From CAVQGZ01 sp964356295 (GTDB lineage Bacteria; Actinomycetota; Actinomycetes; Jiangellales; Jiangellaceae), in assembly GCA_964356295.1 (NCBI GenBank), contig CAYHHE010000030.1:1-28829 (forward strand): a stretch of 28,829 nt of DNA, read 5' to 3'. Under the pieces are notes generated by a model that was not told the origin of the DNA, searched no databases, and was given only the letters and a program-made list of their open reading frames with translations. Each line of letters starts with the position of its first letter. The first letter of the stretch is position 1. Positions 14,825 to 22,681 of this stretch are shown here, in pieces. The translations under genes and the position numbers were made by a program.

Positions 14825-15857
14825 CCGGCGCCACGACCCCGCCGGTCAGCGTGCGCCACGCGTAAGCCAGCGACAGCGCGACCACCGGGTAGAGGACGAG
14901 CCCGGCCGCCAGCGCCACGATCCAGCCCAGGATCGGGATCAGCGCAACAAGACCGACGAGCACGAAGATGCCGATGAACGCCAACCAGAGCACGAGCAGC
15001 TCGCCGACGTGGCCCTTCACCACCTCGAACGAGCGACCGAGGGCCCGGGTCGCCCCGACCGACGGCCCGCCGTCCACGATCGCGTACCCGTAGAACTGCC
15101 AGAGGAACGCGATGATCAGACCCGGGATGATGCAGGCCAGGACCCCGAAGAACGTCGCGATGGAGAACAGGATCGAGGCCAGGATGTAGGTCCCGAGGCT
15201 GTCGGTCTGGAACAGCATGTTCGGGGTGGGGGTGCGGCCGTCCATGACTGCCAGTGCGGCCCGGATGAGCCCGATGGCCAGGATGAACCCGACGATCCAG
15301 GCAAGGACCGAGAAGATCACCGAGGCGACGGTGAAGGTGACCCCGACCACCGCGGAGTCGCTGTCGGCGCCGGCGCTGAGCAGCGTGCCGACGAGGTTGA
15401 TGAGGATCTGCACGCCGACGACGACCAGCGCCAGGATCACCAGGGGCCCGATGTTCTTGGTGAAGGCGCCCCAGGCGTACCCGATCGCACCGCCGACGGT
15501 CAGTGTCGGCCGACCGGTGGGCGGCACACCGCCGTACCCCGCGGCCGCCGGTGGCGGGTACCCGCCCGGCGGGGGAGGCGGGTACCCCCCTGGCGGTGGG
15601 GGAGGCGGGTAACCACCCGGCGGAGGTGGAGGCGGGGGGGCCACCTGGCTCCCGGACGGCGGTGGTGGCGGGGGAGGCGCCTGGCTCCCGGACGGTGGTG
15701 GTGGGGGAGGTGCCTGCTCCTGCGCAGGTCGTGGTGGGGGAGGTGCCTGCTCCTGCGGCGGGACCTCCGGGCGCGCGGCGACCTCGTCCGGCACGGCGTC
15801 CGGTGGTGGTCCGCTCAGGGGATCCGGCTCGCCCGCCGGTGGGTTCTGATCACTCAC
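14817..15857 (-). CDS. Proline-rich multi-pass membrane protein
   Basis: The 346-residue protein has two parts. Residues 1-115 are a disordered, proline-rich tail with QEQAPPPP, SGSQ and GGYPPPPP repeats. Residues 118-340 form a membrane domain with hydrophobic stretches near 137-160, 171-205, 223-255, 284-308 and 309-334, plus a conserved-looking FYGYAIVDGGPSVGATRALG segment. The layout resembles actinobacterial membrane proteins often annotated only as hypothetical, and I cannot name a function. The GTG at 15857 has a GGAGG Shine-Dalgarno about 7 nt upstream, so this gene is not leaderless. It is convergent with hisI (8-nt overlap) and divergent from trpE. The tail may sit in the cytoplasm and bind partners. 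Confidence 0.85.
   Translation of the reverse strand: MSDQNPPAGEPDPLSGPPPDAVPDEVAARPEVPPQEQAPPPPRPAQEQAPPPPPPSGSQAPPPPPPPSGSQVAPPPPPPPGGYPPPPPPGGYPPPPPGGYPPPAAAGYGGVPPTGRPTLTVGGAIGYAWGAFTKNIGPLVILALVVVGVQILINLVGTLLSAGADSDSAVVGVTFTVASVIFSVLAWIVGFILAIGLIRAALAVMDGRTPTPNMLFQTDSLGTYILASILFSIATFFGVLACIIPGLIIAFLWQFYGYAIVDGGPSVGATRALGRSFEVVKGHVGELLVLWLAFIGIFVLVGLVALIPILGWIVALAAGLVLYPVVALSLAYAWRTLTGGVVAPVS
15543..15755 (-). repeat. Repeats encoding polyproline tail
   Basis: Imperfect GC-rich tandem units encode Pro runs of 3 to 7 residues separated by QEQA, SGSQ and GGY linkers (protein residues about 35-105). Such runs stall ribosomes without elongation factor P, and this region is prone to copy-number change. 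Confidence 0.7.
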
Positions 15858-15996
15858 GGTCGTCCTCCATGCTGGTCAGGTCAATAGGTACGCGGCCACG
15901 GTAGACCTCACGGGGGGCCTTCGTGGGGAGGCTGACCACGCAGATCTCACGATCCTGGGTGCTCGGGCGCGATGGCGCGTGGGGGAGACTGCGCGG
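15858..15996. other. Divergent spacer before trpE, no Trp leader peptide seen
   Basis: The 139 nt between the membrane protein gene and trpE contain no short reading frame rich in TGG codons. The only candidate, at 15869-15904, encodes 11 residues with no Trp. No obvious attenuator hairpin with a T-run is present. GGGGGAG at 15981-15987 is the likely trpE Shine-Dalgarno site. Confidence 0.5.
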
Positions 15997-17523
15997 ATGC
16001 CCAGCGTCGCCGCTTCCCCCGACCTCGCGGAGTTCCGTCGGCTGGCTCGCCGTCACCGCGTCATCCCGGTCGTACGGCGCCTGCTCGCCGACGCCGAGAC
16101 CCCCGTCGGGGTGTACCTCAAGCTCGCGCAGGGAGCGCCGGGGACCTTCCTGCTGGAGTCGGCCGAGCACGGCGGGACCTTCTCCCGCTACTCGTTCGTG
16201 GGGGCTCGGTCGGCCGCAGTGCTGACCGAGCAGGACGGCCAGGCCCACTGGTCCGGCACCCCCCCGGTCATCCTGCCCAGCCACGGCGACCCGCTGCACG
16301 TGCTGCGCGAGTCGCTGGCGCTGCTGCGCACCGAGCCGACCCCGGGGCTGCCGCCGCTCACCGGAGGGTTCGTCGGCTACCTCGGCTACGACGCGGTCCG
16401 CCGCCTGGAGACCCTGCCCGCCACCCTGCCCGACGAGACCGGGCTGCCGGAGCTGGCGTTCGTGCTGGCCACTGACCTGGCCGTGCTCGACCATCACGAC
16501 GGCACCGTCATCATCGTTGCCAACGCGGTGAACTGGGACGACTCCGACGAGCGGGTGGACCAGGCGTGGCGGGGGGCCGTCGAGCGGCTCGACGCCATGA
16601 CGGCTCGGCTGGCGGCCCCCACCCCGTCCTCGGTCAGCTGGGTGGACGAGCAGGCCGCCCCGCGCTTCACCAGCCGCACCGGGAGCCAGGCCTACCGGGC
16701 TGCGGTGGAGCGGGCCAAGCAGGACATCCGGGCCGGAGAGGTCTTCCAGGTGGTGCTCTCGCAGCGGTTCGAGCTCGAGCCACCTCACGACGGCGTGCCG
16801 CTGGACCCGGTGAACCTGTACCGGGTGCTGCGCCGCACCAACCCCAGCCCGTACATGTACCTGCTCAGGTTCGACGGGTTCGACATCGTCGGGTCCAGCC
16901 CCGAGGCCCTTGTCAAGGTCGAGGACGGCAGGGCGATGACCCACCCGATCGCCGGCACCCGTCCACGCGGTGACACCCCGGGCGAGGACGTCGCGCTGGC
17001 CGAGGAGCTGCTCGCCGACGAGAAGGAGCGCGCCGAGCACCTCATGCTCGTCGACCTCGGCCGCAACGACCTCGGTCGGGTCTGCACGCCGGGCTCGGTG
17101 GAGGTCGTGGACTTCATGAGCGTGCGCCGCTACAGCCACGTCATGCACCTGGAGTCCACCGTCGTCGGGTCGCTGCAGGAGCAGTTCACCGCCCTGGACG
17201 CCCTGCTGGCCTGCTTCCCTGCCGGCACGCTGTCCGGGGCGCCGAAGGTGCGGGCCATGCAGATCATCGAAGAGCTCGAGGTGGCCCGTCGCGGACCGTA
17301 CGGTGGCGTGGTCGGCTACCTCGACTTCGCCGGTGACCTCGACACCGCCATCGCCATCCGGACCGCGATCGTGGCGGGCAGCAGGGTCTGGGTGCAAGCC
17401 GGTGCGGGCATCGTCGCCGACAGCGACCCGGTCAGCGAGGACGCAGAGAGCCACGCCAAGGCGATGGCCGTGCTGCGCGCCGCAGCGATCGCGGCCTCGA
17501 TGCATCCTCCGGACACCGGATGA
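15997..17523 (+). CDS. trpE: Anthranilate synthase component I TrpE
   Basis: TrpE converts chorismate to anthranilate with ammonia from a glutaminase subunit (TrpG), which is not encoded here. The 508-residue product has the N-terminal LLES element at 52-55, part of the tryptophan feedback site in characterised enzymes. It also has GYLGYD, and the chorismate-binding domain with QVVLSQRFE, NPSPYMYLL, PIAGTRPRG, DLGRNDLGRVC, SGAPKVRAMQII and GAGIVADSDP. All conserved parts are intact, so feedback inhibition is expected. ATG 15997 is chosen for its GGGGGAG site about 9 nt upstream; an in-frame GTG at 15979 would add six residues and sits inside that site's neighbourhood. The stop overlaps the next ATG (ATGA). 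Confidence 0.95.
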   Translation: MPSVAASPDLAEFRRLARRHRVIPVVRRLLADAETPVGVYLKLAQGAPGTFLLESAEHGGTFSRYSFVGARSAAVLTEQDGQAHWSGTPPVILPSHGDPLHVLRESLALLRTEPTPGLPPLTGGFVGYLGYDAVRRLETLPATLPDETGLPELAFVLATDLAVLDHHDGTVIIVANAVNWDDSDERVDQAWRGAVERLDAMTARLAAPTPSSVSWVDEQAAPRFTSRTGSQAYRAAVERAKQDIRAGEVFQVVLSQRFELEPPHDGVPLDPVNLYRVLRRTNPSPYMYLLRFDGFDIVGSSPEALVKVEDGRAMTHPIAGTRPRGDTPGEDVALAEELLADEKERAEHLMLVDLGRNDLGRVCTPGSVEVVDFMSVRRYSHVMHLESTVVGSLQEQFTALDALLACFPAGTLSGAPKVRAMQIIEELEVARRGPYGGVVGYLDFAGDLDTAIAIRTAIVAGSRVWVQAGAGIVADSDPVSEDAESHAKAMAVLRAAAIAASMHPPDTG

Positions 17524-18128
17524 CCCCCCCGGGATCCGGGGTGAGCCGCGCCCGCGGACGCCGGACAGCGCTGACCATGCTGGCCGTCGGGGGCGCTCTG
17601 ACGGCGGCGGCTGCTGCGCAGCCCTGGGTGCGTCTGGAGGCCGACGACGGCCTGACCGTATCGAGCGCGGCCGCGACCGGGACGGCGCTGGCCCCGACGA
17701 GCCTGGCCGCCGGTGTCGTCGCGCTGGCAGGCGTGCCCGCCCTGCTCGCGGTGCGGTCGTGGGGACGGCGGCTCGTTGCCGTGGCGGTGCTCGTGGTCGC
17801 TGCCGCAGCACTGGTCGAGGTCGCAGGGACGGCGCGCGACCTGCAGGCGCGCGCCCGCACCTGGTGGTCGGTCGAGGTCAGCGCCCTGGCCGACAGCGCC
17901 ACCGCCATGGCGACCCCGTGGGCCACGGTGAGCGTGCTCGGACTTCTGCTGGTCCTCACCGGCGCCGTGATCGTCCTGGTCGCAGGGTCGGGCTGGCCGG
18001 GACTGTCTGCGCGGTACGAGGGCTCCGGCGCGTCGGGTGAGAAACCGGCGGCATCCACCGGCAGCGACCTCTGGCAGGCGCTGGACCGCGGGCACGACCC
18101 GACCGACGACGAGCCGCCGGGGCCGTAG
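17520..18128 (+). CDS. Trp biosynthesis-associated membrane protein
   Basis: This 202-residue protein matches the actinobacterial Trp-operon-associated membrane family (TIGR02234 type, like Rv1610 between trpE and trpC in Mycobacterium tuberculosis). Hydrophobic segments lie at about 17-33, 60-78, 84-102 and 138-156, with a QPWV motif after the first helix and a WW pair near 115. The C-terminal 45 residues are polar. The ATG overlaps the trpE stop, which implies coupled translation. Its role is not known; the fixed position next to trpE suggests a part in tryptophan or precursor handling at the membrane. Confidence 0.88.
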   Translation: MTPPGSGVSRARGRRTALTMLAVGGALTAAAAAQPWVRLEADDGLTVSSAAATGTALAPTSLAAGVVALAGVPALLAVRSWGRRLVAVAVLVVAAAALVEVAGTARDLQARARTWWSVEVSALADSATAMATPWATVSVLGLLLVLTGAVIVLVAGSGWPGLSARYEGSGASGEKPAASTGSDLWQALDRGHDPTDDEPPGP

Positions 18129-18132
18129 GTCG

Positions 18133-18138
18133 TATGCT
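18133..18138 (+). promoter_or_regulatory. -10 hexamer for the HGxxPAAW gene
   Basis: TATGCT lies about 43 nt upstream of the ATG at 18182, which would give a 5' leader of about 37 nt. Unlike most promoters here, this one is paired with a real Shine-Dalgarno site, GAGGAGAG at 18171-18178. Confidence 0.45.
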
Positions 18139-18181
18139 CAGACCGCCGCAGGACCGCGCGCCCGTCCACCGAGGAGAGTCC

Positions 18182-18421
18182 ATGGCCGACGCCGCCGCCC
18201 ACCACGACAACCACGGCCAGACCCCGGCGGCATGGACAGCCGTCACCATCATCATGATCGGCTTCATCGTGGGGTGCGTCGCGGTGGTCCAGCTCAACTG
18301 GGTGCTGCTCGGGATCAGCGCCGCCATCATCATCGTCGGTGGCGTCGTCGGGAAGGTCATGCAGATGATGGGCATGGGCAAGCAGGAGACCGACCGCGCC
18401 CCGTCGGGCGTCGCGTCCTGA
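18182..18421 (+). CDS. HGxxPAAW-type small membrane protein
   Basis: The 79-residue protein has a His-rich N-terminus with HGQTPAAW at 11-18, the signature of the actinobacterial HGxxPAAW family. Two hydrophobic helices follow at about 20-37 and 39-58, and then a Met-rich, polar tail. An in-frame ATG at 18134 would add 16 residues, but the ATG at 18182 has a strong GAGGAG site 5 nt upstream and places the motif near the N-terminus as in the family. Its function is unknown. It sits 53 nt after the Trp-associated membrane protein and before a two-component system. Confidence 0.88.
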   Translation: MADAAAHHDNHGQTPAAWTAVTIIMIGFIVGCVAVVQLNWVLLGISAAIIIVGGVVGKVMQMMGMGKQETDRAPSGVAS

Positions 18422-18430
18422 CCTGGCTGC

Positions 18431-18445
18431 TGCCGGTCCCCGGCA
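18431..18445 (+). terminator. Candidate hairpin after the HGxxPAAW gene
   Basis: TGCCGG-TCC-CCGGCA is a perfect 6-bp stem with a 3-nt loop, 10 nt after the stop codon. No T-run follows, which is usual for GC-rich actinobacteria but makes the call weak. Confidence 0.3.
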
Positions 18446-18512
18446 CATCGGGTTTGCCAGATCCTTACCGACCCCGCTGGACCCGGTCGGCAGACCCCTC
18501 CAGCATGGGTCC

Positions 18513-19196
18513 GTGACCGGGGACGCTGCGCGCGGGCTCGTGCTCGTCGTCGAGGACGAGCCGGCCATCGCCGACCTGCAGCGGATGTACCTGGCCCGGG
18601 AGGGTTTCACCGTCCAGGTGCTCACCACCGGCGAGCAGGCGCTGGACGCGGTGAAGCGGCTGCGCCCGGTGGCGGTCGTCCTCGACGTCGGGTTGCCCGG
18701 GATGGACGGCACCGAGGTGGTCCGCCGTTTGCGGGCCTCCGGGGACGACACCCCCGTCCTGTTCGTCACCGCGCGCGACGAGGAGGTCGACCGGGTGCTC
18801 GGCCTGGAGATCGGTGGAGACGACTACATCACCAAGCCGTTCTCCCCGCGGGAGATGGTGGCGCGGGTGCGCACGGTGCTGCGCAGGGGGCGGCTCCCGA
18901 TCGGTGGCGAACCGGTGGTCGTCGGCGAGGTGCGACTGCTGCCCGACGAACGTCGCGTCGAGGTGGCCGGGCGTGACGTGGAGTTCACCGCCACCGAGTT
19001 CGACCTGCTCGCCCACCTCATGCGCCACCCCGGGCGGGTGTTCAGCCGGGAGGAGCTGCTGTCGGAGGTGTGGGGCTACGGCCCCGTGGTGACCACCCGC
19101 ACAGTCGACGTCCACGTCGCCCAGGTGCGGGCGAAGGTGGGCCATGCGCTGCGGATCCGCACCGTCCGTGGCGTGGGCTACGGCGTTCAGCGATGA
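18513..19196 (+). CDS. OmpR/PhoB-family response regulator
   Basis: The 227-residue protein has a receiver domain with an acidic pocket (VVEDEP), the phosphorylated D58 in VLDVGLPGMDG, a switch Thr in FVTARD and K108 in TKPFSP. A winged-helix DNA-binding domain follows from about residue 130, with TATEFDLLAHLMRHPG and the final RTVRGVGYG. It acts as a cytoplasmic transcription factor under the kinase encoded directly downstream (ATGA overlap). The GTG at 18513 is the only start that leaves a normal N-terminus. The regulon cannot be told from the sequence; the location between trp genes does not prove that it controls them. Confidence 0.93.
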   Translation: MTGDAARGLVLVVEDEPAIADLQRMYLAREGFTVQVLTTGEQALDAVKRLRPVAVVLDVGLPGMDGTEVVRRLRASGDDTPVLFVTARDEEVDRVLGLEIGGDDYITKPFSPREMVARVRTVLRRGRLPIGGEPVVVGEVRLLPDERRVEVAGRDVEFTATEFDLLAHLMRHPGRVFSREELLSEVWGYGPVVTTRTVDVHVAQVRAKVGHALRIRTVRGVGYGVQR

Positions 19197-20581
19197 CCGA
19201 CCCGCTGGCTGCCGCGCCCCCGTCGTCGCGCGGCCACTCCCGCGACACCCTCACCGGGCGCCTGGTGCTGCTCGGCGTTCTCACCGCCCTGGTCAGCGTG
19301 GTGGCCGTAGGGCTGGCCTCGGTCGGGTTGCTGCGTTCGGTCGCGCAGAGCCAGGCGCAGGCCACGCTGGCCCGCCAGGCCGACGTGGTGGCCCGGCTGG
19401 CCGGCAGCATCCCGCTGCGCGGGGAGGAGGACCTGGTCACCGCGCTGGCCGCGCTGGAGCGTCAGGGGGTCGAGGCGGAGGTCGTTCTCTCCGGCGACCG
19501 CTCGCCGGAGCAGGTCGTGGCGCAGGCCCGTCGTGACGGGACGGCCAGCGCCGTCCAGGGCAGCCCGGCCGCGCTGGTCGAGGCCCGTCAGGTCACCAGC
19601 GACGCGGTGCTGGTGCTGCGCCGGCCGCTGAGCGTGGCCATCGACGACGTCGCGACCCCGGTGCTCAAGCGGCTGGGCATCGCACTGCTGATCGGGCTGG
19701 CGGTGGCCATGGTCGCCGGTGCGCTGGCCGCACGCCGCCTGGCGCGTCCGCTGCGCGACGCCGGCGAGGCCGCCCGGCGCATGTCGACGGGGCAGCGATC
19801 GATCCGGGTGGCACCCGAGGGACCGGTCGAGGTGGCCGAGGTGGCCGAGGCGCTCAACGGGTTGGCCGATGCCCTGGAACGCAGCGAGAGCCGCCAGCGC
19901 CGTTTCCTGCTCTCGGTCAGCCACGAGCTGCGTACCCCGCTGACGGCGGTGCGCGGGTACGCCGAGGCGTTGGCGGACGGTGTGGTCTCGGGACAGGACG
20001 CCACCCGGGCGGGGACGGTGATCGCCGCGGAGGCCGACCGGCTCGATCGGCTGATGACCGACCTGCTGGCGCTGGCCCGTGCCGAGGCCGACGACTTCGC
20101 CATCGACGTCGTCGAGGTCGACCTGAGCGACCTGGTCGCCCAGGCCGCTCGGGCGTGGGCCGAGCCGGCCCGGCGGGCGGGGCTCGACCTGCGGCAGGAG
20201 ACGACCGGCACCCGGCTGCCCGCGCTGGCCGACCCGGTGCGGCTACGCCAGGTCATCGACGCGCTGGTCGGGAACGCGGTGCGGGTCACCCCACCCGGGC
20301 GGCCGGTCGTGCTGGCCGCGCTCGAGCTGGCGGACGGGCGGCCGATCCTGCAGGTCCGCGACGGCGGCCCGGGCCTGACCGACGACGACCTCCCGGTGGC
20401 CTTCGACCAGGGGGTGCTGCGGGACCGCTACCAGGGCGTGCGACCGGGCGGGTCCGGCATCGGGCTGGCCCTGGTCGACCGACTCACCCGGGGGATGGGG
20501 GGAGTGGCGACGGCCGGGCATGCCCCGGAGGGCGGAGCCTCCTTCACGATCGCTCTGCCCCGGCCCCGCCGCGACACCTGA
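19193..20581 (+). CDS. Sensor histidine kinase
   Basis: The 462-residue membrane kinase has transmembrane helices at about 24-47 and 161-180, with an extracellular sensor loop of about 110 residues between them that shows no clear known fold. A HAMP linker (181-235) follows, then the dimerisation helix with phosphorylated H244 in SVSHELRTPL, and an ATPase domain with N361 in LVGNAVRV, DGGPGL and GGSGIGLALV. The N-box is shorter than usual but key residues are present. The ATG overlaps the response regulator stop, so the pair forms one two-component system. The signal is unknown. Confidence 0.93.
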   Translation: MTDPLAAAPPSSRGHSRDTLTGRLVLLGVLTALVSVVAVGLASVGLLRSVAQSQAQATLARQADVVARLAGSIPLRGEEDLVTALAALERQGVEAEVVLSGDRSPEQVVAQARRDGTASAVQGSPAALVEARQVTSDAVLVLRRPLSVAIDDVATPVLKRLGIALLIGLAVAMVAGALAARRLARPLRDAGEAARRMSTGQRSIRVAPEGPVEVAEVAEALNGLADALERSESRQRRFLLSVSHELRTPLTAVRGYAEALADGVVSGQDATRAGTVIAAEADRLDRLMTDLLALARAEADDFAIDVVEVDLSDLVAQAARAWAEPARRAGLDLRQETTGTRLPALADPVRLRQVIDALVGNAVRVTPPGRPVVLAALELADGRPILQVRDGGPGLTDDDLPVAFDQGVLRDRYQGVRPGGSGIGLALVDRLTRGMGGVATAGHAPEGGASFTIALPRPRRDT

Positions 20582-20630
20582 GCCCCGCCCGTCGCCGGCG
20601 GACGTGACGTGCCGTCGCTCGACCAGGCCG

Positions 20631-20636
20631 TAGGCT
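20631..20636 (+). promoter_or_regulatory. -10 hexamer for the DUF2752 gene, leaderless type
   Basis: TAGGCT ends 7 nt before the GTG at 20644, in the same CGTAGGCT...CCCGTG context as at hisA and the decarboxylase gene. Confidence 0.55.
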
Positions 20637-20643
20637 CGCACCC

Positions 20644-21078
20644 GTGCGCAGCGCCGCCGAGCAGAGCGAGACGACGCCGCAGGGACGCGCCGCATTGCTG
20701 GCGGCACCGGTCGGCGTCGCCGGCGCGTCCGCGCTGTCGCTGGGCGTCCTCGCGCTCATCCAGCGATCTCCGGTCGGCCTGCCCGGATGCCCGTTCCACG
20801 TCCTCACCGGGATGTGGTGCCCGCTGTGCGGGGGCACGCGCGCAGTGTCCGCCCTGGTGTCCGGGGACGTCGTCGGCGCCCTGGGCCTCAACGCGGTCGT
20901 CGTGCTGGCCGTCCCGCTGCTGCTTCTGGAGTGGGGGCGCTGGACCGTCGGTCGGGCGCGCGGGCGGCCCACGGCGTTCCTCGACGTGTCCGGTCGCACC
21001 ATCGCGGTCGTAGCCGCGGTTCTGCTGGTGTTCGCCGTGGTGCGCAACATGCCCGGGGCGGATGCGCTCGCGCCCTGA
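20644..21078 (+). CDS. DUF2752 membrane protein
   Basis: The 144-residue protein carries the DUF2752 hallmark, a Cys-rich loop GCPFHVLTGMWCPLCGGTR with cysteines at 49, 59 and 62, between hydrophobic helices at about 18-40, 77-97 and 117-134. The CPxCGxTR portion resembles a small metal-binding or redox loop next to the membrane, but no function of the family is established to my knowledge. GTG 20644 is chosen from the adjacent -10 box. It stands 62 nt after the histidine kinase and is convergent with the DUF4190-like gene. Confidence 0.88.
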   Translation: MRSAAEQSETTPQGRAALLAAPVGVAGASALSLGVLALIQRSPVGLPGCPFHVLTGMWCPLCGGTRAVSALVSGDVVGALGLNAVVVLAVPLLLLEWGRWTVGRARGRPTAFLDVSGRTIAVVAAVLLVFAVVRNMPGADALAP

Positions 21079-21162
21079 CGCCCCACCGCCGCAGCACCGC
21101 GCCTGCGTCGGGCACCAGGTCCACCGTTGATCACGATCGGCCGAACGTTCAGCGGCAGCCCC

Positions 21163-21264
21163 GACGATCTTGACGTTGTTGTCGACGTGGGGGCTCTGCC
21201 ATGGGTGATCTTGACGTTTCGGTCGACTGGGGAGGTCGAGGTCGACGGTTTCGTCAAGATCGTC
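21163..21264. repeat. REP-like intergenic repeat cluster, three units
   Basis: Three units of GATCTTGACG-N5-GTCGAC lie at 21166-21186 (plus), 21207-21227 (plus) and 21241-21261 (minus). Unit 3 pairs perfectly with unit 2 over 10 bp and, extended to 21264, with unit 1 over 13 bp, so alternative hairpins are possible. The cluster sits between two convergent genes and may act as a two-way terminator or be a REP/BIME-type element. Confidence 0.75.
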
Positions 21265-21305
21265 TTGGTGGGCGGCGGGGATCCGGCGAGGACGTGATCG
21301 CGGTG

Positions 21306-21719
21306 CTAGCCCGTGCTGGTGAAGGCGACCAGACCGAGCAGGACGAAGAGCACCAGCAAGAGGCCGCCCACGCCGAACAGGACCAGCCCGATGATCGACA
21401 GGATGCGGGCCGAGCGGGCCAGCCCCTCACCGCCGAGGGTCCCCGCGGAGGCGCGGATCGCCTCCAGGGACTGGTTGGCCAGCACCCAGCCGACGATGTG
21501 CAGGATGACCGGGCAGAGCACGAACCCGGCGATCGAGGTGACCAGCGCCCACACGGCCTTGTCGTCGGTCCGCGCCGGTGCGGGGGCATAGGCCGGGGTC
21601 GGGCCGTACGGGTACGGCGCCGGCGCGTCAGCGTAGGGCGGCCCCTGCCAGCCCGGCTGCGTACCATCGCCGGACTGGTCCGGGGTCGGCGGCTCCCACT
21701 GCGGCTCCTGAGACGACAT
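21306..21719 (-). CDS. DUF4190-like small membrane protein
   Basis: The 137-residue protein has a 50-residue Pro/Tyr-rich polar N-terminus and two hydrophobic helices at about 56-82 and 105-133. Between them lies the segment NQSLEAIRASAGTLGGEG, typical of DUF4190-type proteins. The family has no known biochemical role. The ATG at 21719 follows a GAGGAG site 5 nt upstream; a longer in-frame start at 21779 lacks such support. The gene is divergent from trpC and convergent with the DUF2752 gene, and has the same Pro-rich-tail-plus-helices design as the 14.8-15.9 kb protein. Confidence 0.85.
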   Translation of the reverse strand: MSSQEPQWEPPTPDQSGDGTQPGWQGPPYADAPAPYPYGPTPAYAPAPARTDDKAVWALVTSIAGFVLCPVILHIVGWVLANQSLEAIRASAGTLGGEGLARSARILSIIGLVLFGVGGLLLVLFVLLGLVAFTSTG

Positions 21720-21831
21720 CGCGGCTCCTCGCGGGTCGGTGGCTGCGGCTATCCGGTGACCGAGGTCGTGACGGGGCACCGTGACCGATCCTCCGACCGT
21801 ACCCGCGGCCCTTGCCGGTCAGAACTCCCTC

Positions 21832-21837
21832 TACAGT
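21832..21837 (+). promoter_or_regulatory. -10 hexamer for trpCBA, leaderless type
   Basis: TACAGT ends 7 nt before the GTG at 21845. No Trp-rich leader peptide or attenuator lies upstream. Confidence 0.55.
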
Positions 21838-21844
21838 GGCAATC

Positions 21845-22681
21845 GTGAGCGGCCCCCCAGGCGTCCTGGCCGACATCGTGGCCGGAGTCCGGGAGGACCT
21901 GGCCGTCCGGCAGCGCCTGGTCCCGCTGGACGTGCTCAAGCAGCGTGCCCGGCGTGCTTCGCCGGCCCTCGACCCGTTGCCGCTGTTCCGCTCACCGGGC
22001 GTGAGCATCATCGCGGAGGTCAAGCGCTCCAGCCCCTCCGCAGGCTCGCTCGCCCAGATCGACGACCCGGCCGCCCTGGCCCGCTCGTACGCTGCCGGGG
22101 GCGCCGCCGCGATCAGCGTCCTGACCGAGTCCCGACGGTTCGGCGGGTCGCTGGCCGACCTGTCCGCTGTGCGGGCGGCAGTCGACATCCCGGTGCTGCG
22201 CAAGGACTTCGTGGTCTCGTCCTACCAGCTGTGGGAGGCGCGCGCCGCGGGCGCTGACCTGGTGCTGCTGATGGCCTCGGTGCTGGATCAGCAGGCGCTG
22301 GTCTGCCTGGTTGAGCGAGCCGAGTCCATCGGGCTGACCCCCCTGGTAGAGGCCCACACCCAGACCGAGGTCGAGCGGGCCCTGCTGGCCGGCACTCGGC
22401 TGCTGGGCATCAACAACCGCGACCTCACCACCCTGGAGGTCGACCGGGCCACCTTCGCCAGCCTCGCCCCGCTGGTCCCGGAGGGCGTGGTGCGGGTCGC
22501 CGAGTCCGGGGTCCGCGGGCCCCACGACGTGTTCGAGCTCGCACAGGCCGGGGCCGATGCGGTCCTCGTCGGCACCTCGCTGGTCAGCGGCACCGCAGCC
22601 GGCGCCGACCCGGCCGCCGCGGTCGCCGACCTCGTCGCGGCGGGCTCGCACCCGGCGGTGCAGCAGCGAACGCCGCGATGA
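21845..22681 (+). CDS. trpC: Indole-3-glycerol-phosphate synthase TrpC
   Basis: TrpC closes the indole ring, converting CdRP to indole-3-glycerol phosphate with loss of CO2 and water. The 278-residue barrel protein has E58 and K60 in AEVKRSSPS, the catalytic lysine K120 in RKDFVVSSYQ, the glutamate E169 in LVEAHT, and INNRDLTTL and AESGV motifs. It is monofunctional, with no TrpF domain fused. An in-frame ATG at 21812 would add 11 residues, but the GTG at 21845 follows a TACAGT -10 box and gives a family-like start. Its stop overlaps the trpB ATG (ATGA). Confidence 0.96.
   Translation: MSGPPGVLADIVAGVREDLAVRQRLVPLDVLKQRARRASPALDPLPLFRSPGVSIIAEVKRSSPSAGSLAQIDDPAALARSYAAGGAAAISVLTESRRFGGSLADLSAVRAAVDIPVLRKDFVVSSYQLWEARAAGADLVLLMASVLDQQALVCLVERAESIGLTPLVEAHTQTEVERALLAGTRLLGINNRDLTTLEVDRATFASLAPLVPEGVVRVAESGVRGPHDVFELAQAGADAVLVGTSLVSGTAAGADPAAAVADLVAAGSHPAVQQRTPR

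Noticed and set aside
15869..15904. An 11-codon frame upstream of trpE as a leader peptide
   Set aside because: It has no Trp codon and lies over the likely promoter region of the divergent gene; no attenuator hairpins follow.
21143..21150. GAACGTTC palindrome as a possible SOS box
   Set aside because: The actinobacterial LexA box needs a 4-nt spacer between GAAC and GTTC; here there is none, and no SOS gene is adjacent.
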